Source: Tetraselmis striata (lineage: Eukaryota > Chlorophyta > Chlorodendrophyceae > Chlorodendrales > Chlorodendraceae). From it: a stretch of 64,000 nt of DNA. The translations under genes and the position numbers were made by a program. The notes below the pieces were generated by a model, which was not told where the DNA came from, ran no database searches, and saw nothing but the letters and a program-made list of their open reading frames with translations. How positions within the stretch are numbered: the first letter of the stretch is position 1; each line of letters begins with the position of its first letter. Below are positions 22,946-34,544 of this stretch, in pieces. The stretch spans positions 62,001 to 126,000 of the forward strand of contig VCJN01001372.1 in the NCBI GenBank assembly GCA_006384855.1, given 5' to 3'.

Positions 22946-24110
22946 ATAAAATAGTCGACGATCGTAGTAGTCGTCGCGCGCGGTCCTAGTCGCGGCGCCG
23001 CGCGCGGTGCAGTAGCCATGCCGGGCCGTAGCAAAACGTCAGGCGGTACCAGCAGTGCAAGTCAGCGACCATAATACTGTTTGAAATAATAGCTCAGTAG
23101 CCCTTCTTCCACCTTGCTGCGAGACGGCGAATAACGTGCACAAAAACGCGCCCGCGACGTGGTGTTTCTGCTACAGCACACGGTCGCTATCACATATAGC
23201 AGTAGGCACCCGGCGACGATAAAATACCGCGAGCGGATCTTCGTGCGTATCGCTCGGCGACACTGTGTGACGTGCTGTCATTGCAGCGCGACAGTAAATA
23301 CCACCTCGCCAGCAGCAGGAGTCGGCGTCACGGGACTCGACTGTATTGCATCGCAAGGCGGGCGTCGAGTCAGTGCGGCGTATTCAGCCAATAAGGTTCT
23401 GGCACGTTTCGAGGGTAGGCAGGCTGCGTGCAGAGTGGTGCAGCACTCGACGCATGTCAAAACAAACGGCGGTCCGGCCCTGCTTCGAACACGACTCGTT
23501 TGCCATGCTGTGTGGCGAAGAGCGGCGCAGACTCCGCAAGTGTCGCGTGGCTGGTCCGTATATAGCAGCGATAACACTGCAGTGCAGGAGGCGAGTAGTT
23601 CCTAATACTGGCTAATACTGGCTGATGCGCACCGGCAACCGCTTACCCCGGTTCGACTTTAACATCCCGCTCACCCGCTGTTTATTTCCCCGAACTACCG
23701 GGCTATCCGGCAGGAAGCCTCCGGGGTTGCATGTTCCGACTCAACCGGCGCTGCTACAGCACCAAGCGCGCCGCACGTTCGCAGGTGCATACAGGGCAGG
23801 TTAAGCGATTCACAGCATCATGGATGGAGTCGGCTGCACAACTAAATTCTCGCCATGCAGATTTGTGCTAGAGGCTTTGCTAGCACAGCCAATGTTATAT
23901 TAAAAGCATGCTGCTTAGTCTAGATTTTCTTGACAGACGCACTCGCTGGCACTCGTCACTAATTAGCTTCAGGTCAGGCTATCGACGAGACTATCGACGT
24001 CGACGCGCCGTTGCACGATTCTAATCAGTGGCACGTCTCCGCGCTCCGCCGTGCGCTCGCAGGTTCAAAACACATACCCGCCAAGAACGATTGAAGGAGG
24101 ATTCGGCGAC
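22946..24110. other. Intergenic region before the surface-protein gene
   Basis: No gene is supported. Open frames here overlap on both strands and have no recognisable domain. The stretch just before 24111 probably contains the promoter and 5' untranslated part of the surface-protein gene, but I see no defined motif. Confidence 0.35.
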
Positions 24111-27100
24111 ATGATTGCAATGGTATATCCAGCCAGGCAGCCCGGGACCAACAGCAGCAGTGTCAGTGGGACGCATACCCGACATCGTGCTCATCGAAGT
24201 CTTTCCCGCAGTGCAGCCATTTCAGCTGTGGTGTTGACGCTTTTATTGCTCGGCCTTCATCCCCAAGGTAAGTCCGGCATAATGCAGGACGAATTCTGTA
24301 TTTGGGGCTGGATGGCACTCTGCCGTCAACAGCAAAGGCTGCGGTGTCTAGCTATGCACCAACGAAATCACACCTGGTTGATCATTATTTGGTGCTTTAA
24401 CAGCAGTGCACGGCACGCATCATTAGTTAGCGACGCCAGCAAAAGCACGGCCCAATGCCTGGCGGGTTAGCGGTCTTACCAAGACATGTCGGCCCATGAT
24501 GTTTTTGCAGTCGCAGTGGCGGCGGATGGTGACGGGGGCGTGGTGGACCAGAGCTTCTGGGCCAGGCGCGGCTCTGAGCTGGGTATAGGCGACGATGATG
24601 ATGGGAGCATGCGACTTCGGGGCGGGCAGGACCCTGGCAGCCCCGGCAGCCCTGGCGCGGATGCTGACGATGGGGATGAGGATGAGGATGGTGGCGAGAG
24701 ACATGTGGGCGCAGGGGGCCCTGGCAGCCCCGGCAGCCCTGGCAAGGATGATGACAGTGATGACGCTGATGATGATGACGATGAGGATGATGCCGGGAAT
24801 GGTGGCAGCGGGAGGCCTGGAGGCGCGCAGGACCCAGGCAGCCCCGGCAGACCTGATGCAGATGATGATGATGGCGGGGATCTTGAGGATGGTGACGATA
24901 AGGATGATGTTGAAGATGTTGATGGCGGCGGGAGACATGGTGGCGCAGGGGGCCCTGGCAGCCCCGGCAGCCCTGGCAAGGATGATGACAGTGATGACGC
25001 TGATGATGATGACGATGAGGATGATGCCGGGAATGGTGGCAGCTGGAGACCTGGAGACGCACAGTACCCGGACAGCCCTGGGAGCCCTGGAGCGGATGAT
25101 GACATTGATGCTGAGGATGATGACGATGGGGATGCTGTTGCTGGTGATGATGATGATGGTGGCAGCGGGGGAGCAGGAGGTTGGGAGGACCCTGGCAGCC
25201 CCGGGAGCCCTGGAGCGGATGCTGATGATGATGCTGAGGATGATGACGATGAGGATGAGGATGATGACGGGAATGGTGGCAGCGGGAGACCTGGAGGCGC
25301 ACAGGACCCGGACAGCCCTGGGAGCCCTGGAGCGGATGATGACATTGATGCTGAGGATGATGACGGGAATGGTGGCAGCGGGAGACCTGGAGGCGCACAG
25401 GACCCGGACAGCCCCGGCAGACCTGGCGATGATGATGATGACAGTGATGATGCTGGGGATGATGATGATGGGGATAATGACGGGAATGGTGGAAGCGGGA
25501 GACATGGAGGCGCGCAGGACCCTGGTAGCCCCGACAGCCCTGGAGCAGATGATGACAGTGATGACGCTGAGGATGGGGGTGATGACGGGGATGCTGCTGC
25601 TGCTGATGATGATGGAGGCGGCAGGGGGGCAGGAGGGGGGGAGGACTCTGACAGCCCCGGGAGCCCTGGAGCAGATGCCGACACTGGAGATGATGCTGGC
25701 AGTGATAGACCTGCGGGAGCGGACGATCCTGGCAGACCTGGCGCGGATGATGATGACGGGGATGCTGCGGGTGATGATGCTGATGGAGGCAGCGGGAGAG
25801 CCGGAGGCAGGGGGGTCCCAGACAGCCCCGGCGGCCCTGAAGCGCATGATGACAACGGGGCTGATGACGACTGTGATGCTGAGGATGATGATGATGATGA
25901 TGATGCTGGCAGTGAGGGGCCAGGAGAAGGGGAGTACCCTGGTAGCCCCGGCAGCCCAGGAGCGGATGATGACAGTGATGACGCTGAGGATGGGGGTGAT
26001 GACGGGGCTGCTGCTGCTGCTGATGATGATGATGGTGGCGGCGGGGGGGCAGGAGGGGGGGAGGACTCTGACAGCCCCGGGAGCCCTGGAGCGGATGCCG
26101 ACACTGGAGATGATGCTGGCAGTGATAGACCTGCGGGAGCGGACGATCCTGGCAGCCCTGGCGCGGATGATGATGACGGGGATGCTGAGGGTGATGATGC
26201 TGATGGAGGCCCAGACAGCCCCAGCGGCCCTGAAGCGCATGATGACGACGGGGCTGATGACAACTGGGATGCTGAGGATGATGATGATGATGCTGGCAGT
26301 GGGGGGCCAGGAGGGGGGGAGTACCCTGGTAGCCCCGGCAGCCCAGGAGCGGATGATGACAGCGGCACCGAAGATGTGGACGATGCTGACGGCGTACCGG
26401 CTGCAGGCCAGGGTGGTCCTGCCAGCCCTGGGGGAGACACCTCGGATGAGGACGATGACGGCAATATCAACCACGACCCGACCGCCGCTGGAACAGACTC
26501 CTCTGGTGGCAAGAGCATGGAGGGGCGGCCGGCATCTGCAGATGATGGCAGCGGAGCTGGGCCGGAGGATGCCCCGGCAGCTGGGGAGGGGGACCCCGGG
26601 CCTGCTGGTTCAGCCATGCCGGCATCGGATATCCACACGCTGACGGAGCGCTATGACGGGTACTACGGCCTCGGGGCAACGGGGGGCGGCGCCGCGCTCC
26701 CCTCAACCCCGCCAGGTGTGGCTCTGAACACCGCGGAGGAGCGCGCCCCTCGCACCACGTTGTACGGCCTGGGTGGGCTCACTGCGGCAGCCGGCGGCGG
26801 CGCCCTGCTGCCAACCGCCTCCACTGGCAGCGCCCAGCCGCAGGGCGATGGCGGCGGCGGCTCCGTGCCGGATGGCGAGCAGTCCGCCACAGCGCCTGGT
26901 GCCTCCGGGGAGGGCACCTCGCCGTGGAGTGGGCTCCGGGACGGGTACTACGGCCTGGTGACAAGCCTGGCGGGTGCGACCTCCGACCCCGAGGCCGCTC
27001 TGGCCACCATGGACGCCCAGACCCTGCAGCTGCTGCACGGCTTGTGCGTGCTCCTTCCCGCTGCTGCGCCTCCCCCTCTGCACCCGGTCATGCCTCCCAG

Positions 27101-29864
27101 CAGCGCACCTCAGCCGGTGAGCGATGACGGCAGCCCCGCCCCGGATGGCGGGCCGCCCACCGGCACGCCTGAGCATCGGCCAAGGCCGCCTGTCAACGCA
27201 CCCGGCGATGTCGGCGACCACCCTCTGGGCGACTTGTTCTTTCCCGGCGACGGGGCGGTCATGTACGGGACCGACATGGCCGTCTACGGAGTGCACATCG
27301 AATGGCGCGGCGAGGGCGCGGATGAGCTTGGATATTATCACGCCAATTCCGGCGGCGTGCGTGCGGGAGGCAGGGGGGGTTCAGGCAGCCCGGCGGCGGG
27401 TGGCGCTGGCGGCGAGCCCCACAGCCGCCCGGCCGCTGAGGCTCCCCAGGCGGGTGATGGGCAGAGCGGCAGCGGCGCGGCGCGGCCTTCGGTGCCGACA
27501 TCGAATATGGTCACGCTGGCCGGGATCTACGACGGTTACTACGGCGTCGCATCCAGCCCGGGCGGTGCCGCACTGCCCGGCCAGGCAGCTCCGGGCGCGG
27601 CGGACGAGCGCGGACACTCTGTGGCCGCGCAGGCACTGTATGGCTTGTATGGGCTGGTCGGCGCTCCGCCGCAGCCGCCCCTCGGCCTTGGCATCGCACT
27701 TCGGCCGGGCGACGGCGGCGGCGTCGGCAACCTGCGGGATCAAGATGATCCCAATAGCGCCCCCGGTGGCTCCCGGGGGGGTCACCGCCCACCCGGGCCA
27801 GTCGAGCCGCTGCTGCAGCTCACCCCGCCCGGCGGCGACTTGTTCTACGGCGCCCTCGGCGGGCCGGTCATGTACGGGCTCGACACGGCCGCCTTGTTGC
27901 CGCAGCCGCCGCCACCGCCCGTGGCGCCAGGCAGCCCCGCCTCACCGCCAGCACCGGCGCCGACCTCCACGCCGCCCGACCCGGCCTGCAGCGTCCGGGA
28001 TGCGTTTGGCCTCTGCTGCGACTTCCTCCCAGGGTCCACCGGCACGGACGCCGGGGGGCTGTGCTGCGCCGGCGAGGTGGACGACTGCGGCGTGTGCGAC
28101 GGCAGCAGCGCGTGCGCCACCACGGTGACCGTCACGCTGGAGAGGGCGGCGGAGGCCGCGGTGCTGCGCGACCCGGAGTCCGACAAGTTCCTCGAGTTTG
28201 TCCGCACGGCGGAGGCGCTGCTGGCGCGCGTGTTCCCGGAGAAGAGCGGTCAGCCGGGGTGGGACGCGGAGGCGGTCGCGGTCGCCGCCGAGGGTATCCC
28301 GCCGGTGTACAAGACGGAGCAGAACCTCTGGCTGCGCCTGGAGCCCGACCGGGGAGGGGACGCGCCGGGTTCCGGCGGGGCGGCAGGCGGCGGCCGGGTG
28401 CCTGCTGCTGTGGTGGACGTGCGGGTGACTTATGTGATAGGTGGCAGACCCGGCAGTCGCGGCGCCCAGGGCCCTCCTGATGCGGTGCTGGATCCTGGCA
28501 ACGGTACGCTTTCATTCTCACCGCCAACGTCATCAGGCGTGCGGCAGGTTTTAGGGTTCAAAGTAGAATAAAATAGATTAGATTAGATTAGGTTAGATTG
28601 AATTGAATCGTATTGAATTAGTTTGGATTGGATAAGATTAGACAAGCTAATATAAGATAAATGTAAAATAACACAAGATAAAATTTAATATAATATAAGA
28701 TTGGATTAGACTAGGTTGGATTAGACTAGGTTGGATTAGATTGGATTAGATACACCATATTATATAATTTTATACTTGGATTACCATATTGGATTACCTT
28801 GAGGTATGGTGCTGGGCGGTTGAGTTGTAGGGCTGTACCGTGGCCTTCAGCGTGCATGCTTCGATGTGCGCAGGTGGCGCGACGCCCCCTCCCGGCGCCG
28901 AGGTCAGGCCGCCCACAATGGGAGAGGCCGTTGCCCGGCTCGGTCAGGCAGCGGTGTACATGGCGGCCCCGGCGGCGGAGAGCTCCATCAGCTACGGCAG
29001 CACCACCGTCGTCATGTACTCCATGGTGCTCAACCTCGCGGAGCGCACAGGTGGGTCAGCATCTCGATGCGATACTTGTGCACAGTAACATTGGTTCAAA
29101 GGCCTGGAGTTGGCATCTGAGTGCATCCATGGCCGAGTTGTCTTTGTGGTGTCGTACATTGCATTGCAATGGTTCCGTGGAAACCTTCTGCGGGCTGCGA
29201 ATTGACGACTCGCGGGCCATATAAACCATTTTAATCCTTCACTGGTGGGTGCCGCATAGGCATCTGCGGGAACGGAGTGTGCGAGGTTGGCGAGAGCGTC
29301 TCCTGCGCCGCCGACTGCTCGCGGAAGTGCCCCTTTGGATACATCAGCGGAGGGCCGGACACCGACCTCTCGACCTCGCCGCTGGCTGTCTCCGAGTGCA
29401 GCGGCGCCGGGACGTGTGATCGGGCGTCCGGGGAATGCACCTGCGAGACGGGGCGCGGCGGCCCCAGTTGCGGCCTGTGCACGTCCGACGACGCTACGAG
29501 CCCAAGCGAGCTGTGCGACATGCAACGCCTGCTGAACAGTGGCGTATCGCCCGGCGGCCACGGTGCGCACGATTCCGACGACAGCGAGGACTCGTCGGTC
29601 CCCAGTAGCGGCGACAACCCCTCGCAGCCTCCCCCCGGCCAGCCAGTCTCCACCTCGCAGCCGCTCCCGCAATCTGCAGCTTTCGGCGTCGCCTCGTCTG
29701 CTCGAGCGGGCACAACCGCTGCTGTGTTGGCCGGTGCAGCGGTTGTCGCGTTTCTGCTGGCAGTGTTATGGGGAGCAAGGCGCCGCTCTCGGAAGGTCCA
29801 AGCAGTTGCGAGGCGCGGAGGCGGGGGCGGAGGGCAGCCGCCGCCAGAGACGAGTCGGGTCTGA
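24111..29864 (+). CDS. Large acidic single-pass cell-surface protein with DGYYG repeats
   Basis: Four exons with matching phase-1 junctions: 24111-24267, 24511-28503, 28874-29050, 29260-29864, giving 1,643 residues. Exon 1 encodes a signal peptide (AISAVVLTLLLLGL) with donor GTAAGT. Residues about 74-720 are repeats of GSPGSPGADDD and long Asp/Glu runs. Residues about 765-1200 carry DGYYG motifs (near 765, 861 and 1058), LYGL and VMYG motifs in two similar modules. Around 1225-1250 is a Cys-rich LCCAGEVDDCGVCDG motif. Exon 4 opens with GICGNGVCEVGE and an EGF-like Cys cluster (ECSGAGTCDRASGECTCETG), then a Ser/Pro stalk, one helix near 1593-1615 and a basic tail (RRRSRK). It is inferred to be a type I plasma-membrane or wall-linked protein with a large acidic outside part, perhaps cation-binding or adhesive. 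The exact role is unknown. ATG 24111 is the first in-frame ATG ahead of the signal sequence. Confidence 0.8.
28565..28755 (+). repeat. GATTA/TTAGA-rich intronic stretch
   Basis: Degenerate TTAGATTAGATTAGG, ATTGGATTAGA and related words fill most of intron 2 of the surface-protein gene, directly after the retained-looking reading frame ends. It resembles telomeric DNA only loosely. Confidence 0.6.
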
Positions 29865-31051
29865 GTACCCTTGGCGCCCTCATTATGTCGACCTCGTACT
29901 CTGCCGACAGGCTCTGCGCTCGTCCGTAGCAAGCGTCGCAGCGGCGATCGGTACGACAGCGATGTGATATACTTTGCGTTTGTCGGCAAACCAACACATC
30001 GTCGACATGCTGAATTGGAATTCGGCCATGCATTCAAAGCTGAGGCCGCTAGAGCATATCCGAGAATGGCGCGAGTGGCTACTGATGACACCGGAACACT
30101 GATTTCAGTGTCAGTAGCTGCATGCTCGTTCACGACATGGGGGATGGCCCGATGAATCGTTCGTCTAGCACCTGTCCGTGTAATATCGATTTCAAGGCTT
30201 CAGGAGCGAATGCGGAAAAGTGGCGCGTCCCCGGCGTCACGCACTATGATATCAGTTCCCGAGTGCACCCCAGCCACCTCATGCGAGTCCAGTCGTGAGA
30301 CTTATGCCCTTGTCCTTGTACTTTTACAATCAAGGTCGACAGCTCTCTCGCTACCGCAACCCCCGCCGGGTTTTTAATTAGAATCAACTACCTTCCGTAC
30401 ACACGAAGTCGGTACCAACTACAGGCCTATGATCTACTAATGTACTATGACGATACGCACAACTTCCGGCCCCATGACTCCACGGCTTTCTATACCTCCG
30501 CTGCTTGTTACCGGAATCCGGCGGGATCTGGCAGGCGGATCTGAGGTGCATCTTCGCCTGGCCAGGTGCAATGACGCTGTGCCTCTTCGTCGAGGGCGGC
30601 AGAGGCGCTGTGGGGCCTGTGCCCACCTACACCCAGAGCTGATGATCATGCTCGTCGCATCTTGGCGTGCGCGGGACACCCTCTTGTCCTTCGCGCCGAG
30701 CTCGAGACGGCGGTCCGAAGTTGCGTCAGGGGCGAGGCGCATGTTTGTCTTGAACCCATGGAATACGGGAATTACTCTGGAGATCTTTTGGGCAATTGCT
30801 GCGCCGCGAGAGGTTTCGGTGCGTTGGTTTCGGCCCGCCCGAGAGCAGAACTTTGTTGTGCTGGGTTATCGTAGTGGTGGGTGCCGGCTTATTCAGAAGT
30901 CGCAGGCTTGGAATAATCGAAAACCAGCCGGAGCTGACAAGGGACCAGAGCCCATACTACATCAGCGTTACCGTCCGGGACGACTCATCTCGCTGGATGG
31001 CGGGCGCTTCGTTGACGAGCCGACGCCGTGCAGTGCATGCATCGCAAATCA
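29865..31051. other. Convergent intergenic region
   Basis: It lies between the stop of the plus-strand surface gene and the stop of the minus-strand channel gene, so it holds both 3' ends. A 254-codon open frame (30447-31211, +) runs into the channel's last exon and has no recognisable domain. I do not treat it as a gene. Confidence 0.45.
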
Positions 31052-34000
31052 TTACCTACCGCCCTGGGCGCCCTGCGACGGGGCAGGCTGCCGCCGGCGT
31101 AGGATGAAGACGCGGTCGTGGGGCAGCAGCTCCGTGCTCGGCGGCGGGTTTGTGGCCACGTACGGCAGCTTCCACAACCTGTGCTCGTGCGCCCGCCGGT
31201 ACAGGCCCTGAAAACGGCGGCGTGCTCAGGGTCAGGGCGCTCATTGGCGAAATTTCGTTAGTGCTCAACAGCGGCGGCGGCATTGGGGCTGCTTATCACC
31301 TGATCTTATTTGTTACAGCTTCTGCGACTGTACGATACAAATGCAATGCCGATAAATAACTAGTCGGACTTCGACATCAGAATACCGTATATAGTTCCAC
31401 CGACAACAGTCGCCATATATTATGGACACAGCGAAATCGTGACGACTAAAGAATTTATCATAATAACTACAGGAAGCACAAGGGCGGCGGTGGGCGCTGA
31501 GCGGAGCGGCAGGGCGCCGGAAAGGCGCGGACTCGGGGCAGTAGGCCACGCACCAGAGGGATCACTTCGCCCCGCAACGTCAGCTCTCGCGCAAGCTCTC
31601 CGTACGTGCGGCCAATGAGCGGCGCCGGCACCCTGATCTGCCGCAGGATGGCGCCGCCCGGGCGGCCGTCGTCGCCGCTGAGCTCAGTGAGGATGTCCAC
31701 CATGACACCGTTGTTGAAGAAGCACTGCGAGCCATCCACCGTGGACGTCGTGAAAGAATCAGCACGCGGTGACGGCACACATACGGCGCCGCCGCATTAT
31801 GCATTTTTCGACAGGACTGTAGGAGGATTTTGTTAGCGACCGTCACAGTGGATGGAGGCGGTACGGAAATTAACATTATGATAGGTATTGATTTCTTACT
31901 TCACTAATAGCAAACTCGCGTGATCCTAGCTATCATCTGCACCATCTAAAAAAAGTGCTGCATGGCCCGTAGATAATTATTGCTTTCCCGGGAGATGGCG
32001 GAGGATGCGACTGCTCGTGGCGCTATCGGTATCCATACATGGCACTTTACATCTAGGAGGCTATAAACATTCATGTAGTTAGGCAGCCTAGGTAGCGCAT
32101 GGCCTTCTCAGTGTGTTGATTATACGATGTTCAAATAGAATTATCCAGTCTTTCATACACTTGTATAATATATAGTTCATGAAATGTCAATTTATTTTTT
32201 GGTTCATCGGGCACAACAGGCATGCCGGCAGCCGGGAAATCCCGGGCGCACCTCGCATGTGAAGGTGTCGATGCTGGCCGGCACCGTGACGCGCCCCGAG
32301 GCAAAGTAAGGGTTGACCTGCCACGCGGACAGCCCCTCCGCCTGAGCCGCCTGCTCCTGCAGCTTGCGCATCACCCAGCTCTGCCGCGGGAGGCCGCGCC
32401 GCTCGAGCGTGGAGGAGGACGGCCGCGCATGCCCGCGGATGTTGAGCCCCGCCTGCAGAAACTGAACGGACGACGTGAAGCCCAGCTCGACCACGGTGTG
32501 TAGTAGCTCCTGCCAGGGAGGCGGGGGCACGAGCGTGTTAGAAGATACAGACCTCCGCGGCCGATTCAGGCGCACCAGCATTGTTAGTTGGTATGTGAAA
32601 TTTCTTACAACTTTATTCCCGGGCTGCCTTCCGGCCCGACTACATTATAACCCGCATAGGGCTGGCTGCCCCCGTTAGGGTCGGCATTGCCCTAATCATG
32701 CAGCCCTCTGAAGGCCACACCGGCATTAATGAAACAGATGAATTCGCCAGCTGCAATGCTGACACAATCCTATAAAGTATCCAAATGTACCAACATCAGT
32801 CCAAAAAAATCATCAAACGCCGATTAATGATGCGGTGTCATTGAGGAAACCATCAGGGCATGCATACAAGGGGAAAAAGGCGCTCGGCACAGAGTGCCCC
32901 CCCCCCCCCCCCCCCTACCCGTCCGGTGCCCCCAAAGTGCTGCGTGGGGGTGACAGCACGGAGCTCACCGCCTTGCCGTTGTCCTCCCCGACGCCGTAGC
33001 ACACCAGCAGCGCCTCCGCGTCCGCCACGTGGTCCGCGGTCGTGGCCGGCGAGAAGCCGCTGGCATCGGGGCTATCCTGCTCGGACGGGGACTCGTCCTC
33101 GTACGCCTGCTGCGCCTCCGAGAGGTGGACCATCACGCTGGCCGCCAGCGGGGAGGAGGGGGGCACACGTGTTGGGCGATTGTGAACTCGAACAACAAAG
33201 TCTCCGGCATGCCCCTTCACATGCCCCACCCCCCTCCCCCCCCCCCCCCCCCGGCTCCACGGTTCACTCCTCCGCAGATCTCACTCTGGGCTATAGTCAA
33301 CTAAAAAAGCTCCGATGCAGAGAAAGCATTCCTCTGAGTGCCAGTCTGGCCGTTTCGACATTTGAGTGCCGTAACATTCAATTGTGGTTGCGGCTCAAAA
33401 GCATGATTTATTGTTTGGCAGTATCGAGCCCGGATATGTGTTCCGATATCCGTTCGGTATTCGATGTGTATTCTAATGTGCTTCACGATATAAAAGGTCC
33501 GTTTCCCCTCCGCGCCGGGAGGGGGAGGGGGTTCAAAATTTCAAAATCTACCGCAAACCCAAAGCGTAGTTAGTTATGGTAATGCCATTTGGTTTGTCCA
33601 CTGCCCCCCTCAGCATTCCTACGCCTCGTGAATCCTTTGATTTGCAGCCACGTAAAAAAAAAACTTACCTTTTATAAAACACTTTACTTAGTGTAAGATA
33701 CTTCTACGCTCGTCTATCTGGATGACGTGCCTGTGAAGCAGCTCAAGGGAGGCAGGCCCAACAATAAGAAGGGGTACTCTTCGCATTGGTAGTAAGCAAT
33801 GGCTTTGTTGGCTCGCGCTCCGCGATGGGTGCAGCACCAGCGCACACCTGGCTGCCGCCGAGTTGATTGACTCCAGCACCGCCTGATCCGAGGGGGAGCC
33901 CGCGCAAAAGTGCACGGTCGCCAGCGCCTCCATGCGGGACCGCACCCTGGCGGGCGGCCGCTCCGGCGTGATGACCACCACCACGGGCGGCTCGGGCATG

Positions 34001-34511
34001 GGGTCACACCGGACCAGCGCGGCGAGGAAGCCTGCGGGGGGGCGCAGACAGCCGGGCATGTGCGGCAGTCAGCAAGGGAGACAAGCGCATCCCACCGTTC
34101 AGGCGGCCCTCCGCTGCGATTGATTAGTGGCATAGATTAGGGCATAGATAGTGGCGTCATGACTGCATGCGTTATCGAAGGGGGCGGGGTATCCAACCAC
34201 CGCGTTAGGGTATGTAGCGGCTGCGCAAATTCTCATGTGAGCGAGTGTGTGTGTGTGTGTGTCCATTTGATAGGGTTCGCAGGTCCGCACAATAATGAAA
34301 GGCTCTGACACATTGCGGCAAGAGTTCCGCACTATAGCGACTATTCGCTCTGTGTTGATGGGGTTTTATCATTCCATAATAAGTTTCCACTCTTCGCAAG
34401 CAGAACGTAAGGGGGGGGGGGGGGGGCTCACCAAAAAATTTATGCGCGGCCCCTATAAAGTTTGTTTACGGCAGTAAACATACTATATAGTGTAGTTGTT
34501 TCATGGAGGGT

Positions 34512-34544
<33 letters not shown>

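Noticed and set aside
24620-26350. Collagen triple helix in the surface protein
   Set aside because: GSPGSPG stretches are only a few residues long and are broken by acidic runs; there is no sustained Gly-X-Y pattern.
24423-26638. Two long antisense open frames (683 and 720 codons) opposite the acidic repeat zone
   Set aside because: They mirror the stop-poor GAT/GGC-rich repeat code of the plus-strand gene. Their products are meaningless Ser/Pro/His repeats, and the plus frame has matching splice junctions.
28565-28755. Telomeric repeat array (TTAGATTAGG words)
   Set aside because: The unit is irregular, contains GATTA rather than a clean TTTAGGG-type repeat, and lies in an intron.
30447-31211. 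A 254-codon plus-strand frame downstream of the surface gene
   Set aside because: It overlaps the channel's last exon, which is well supported, and shows no domain.
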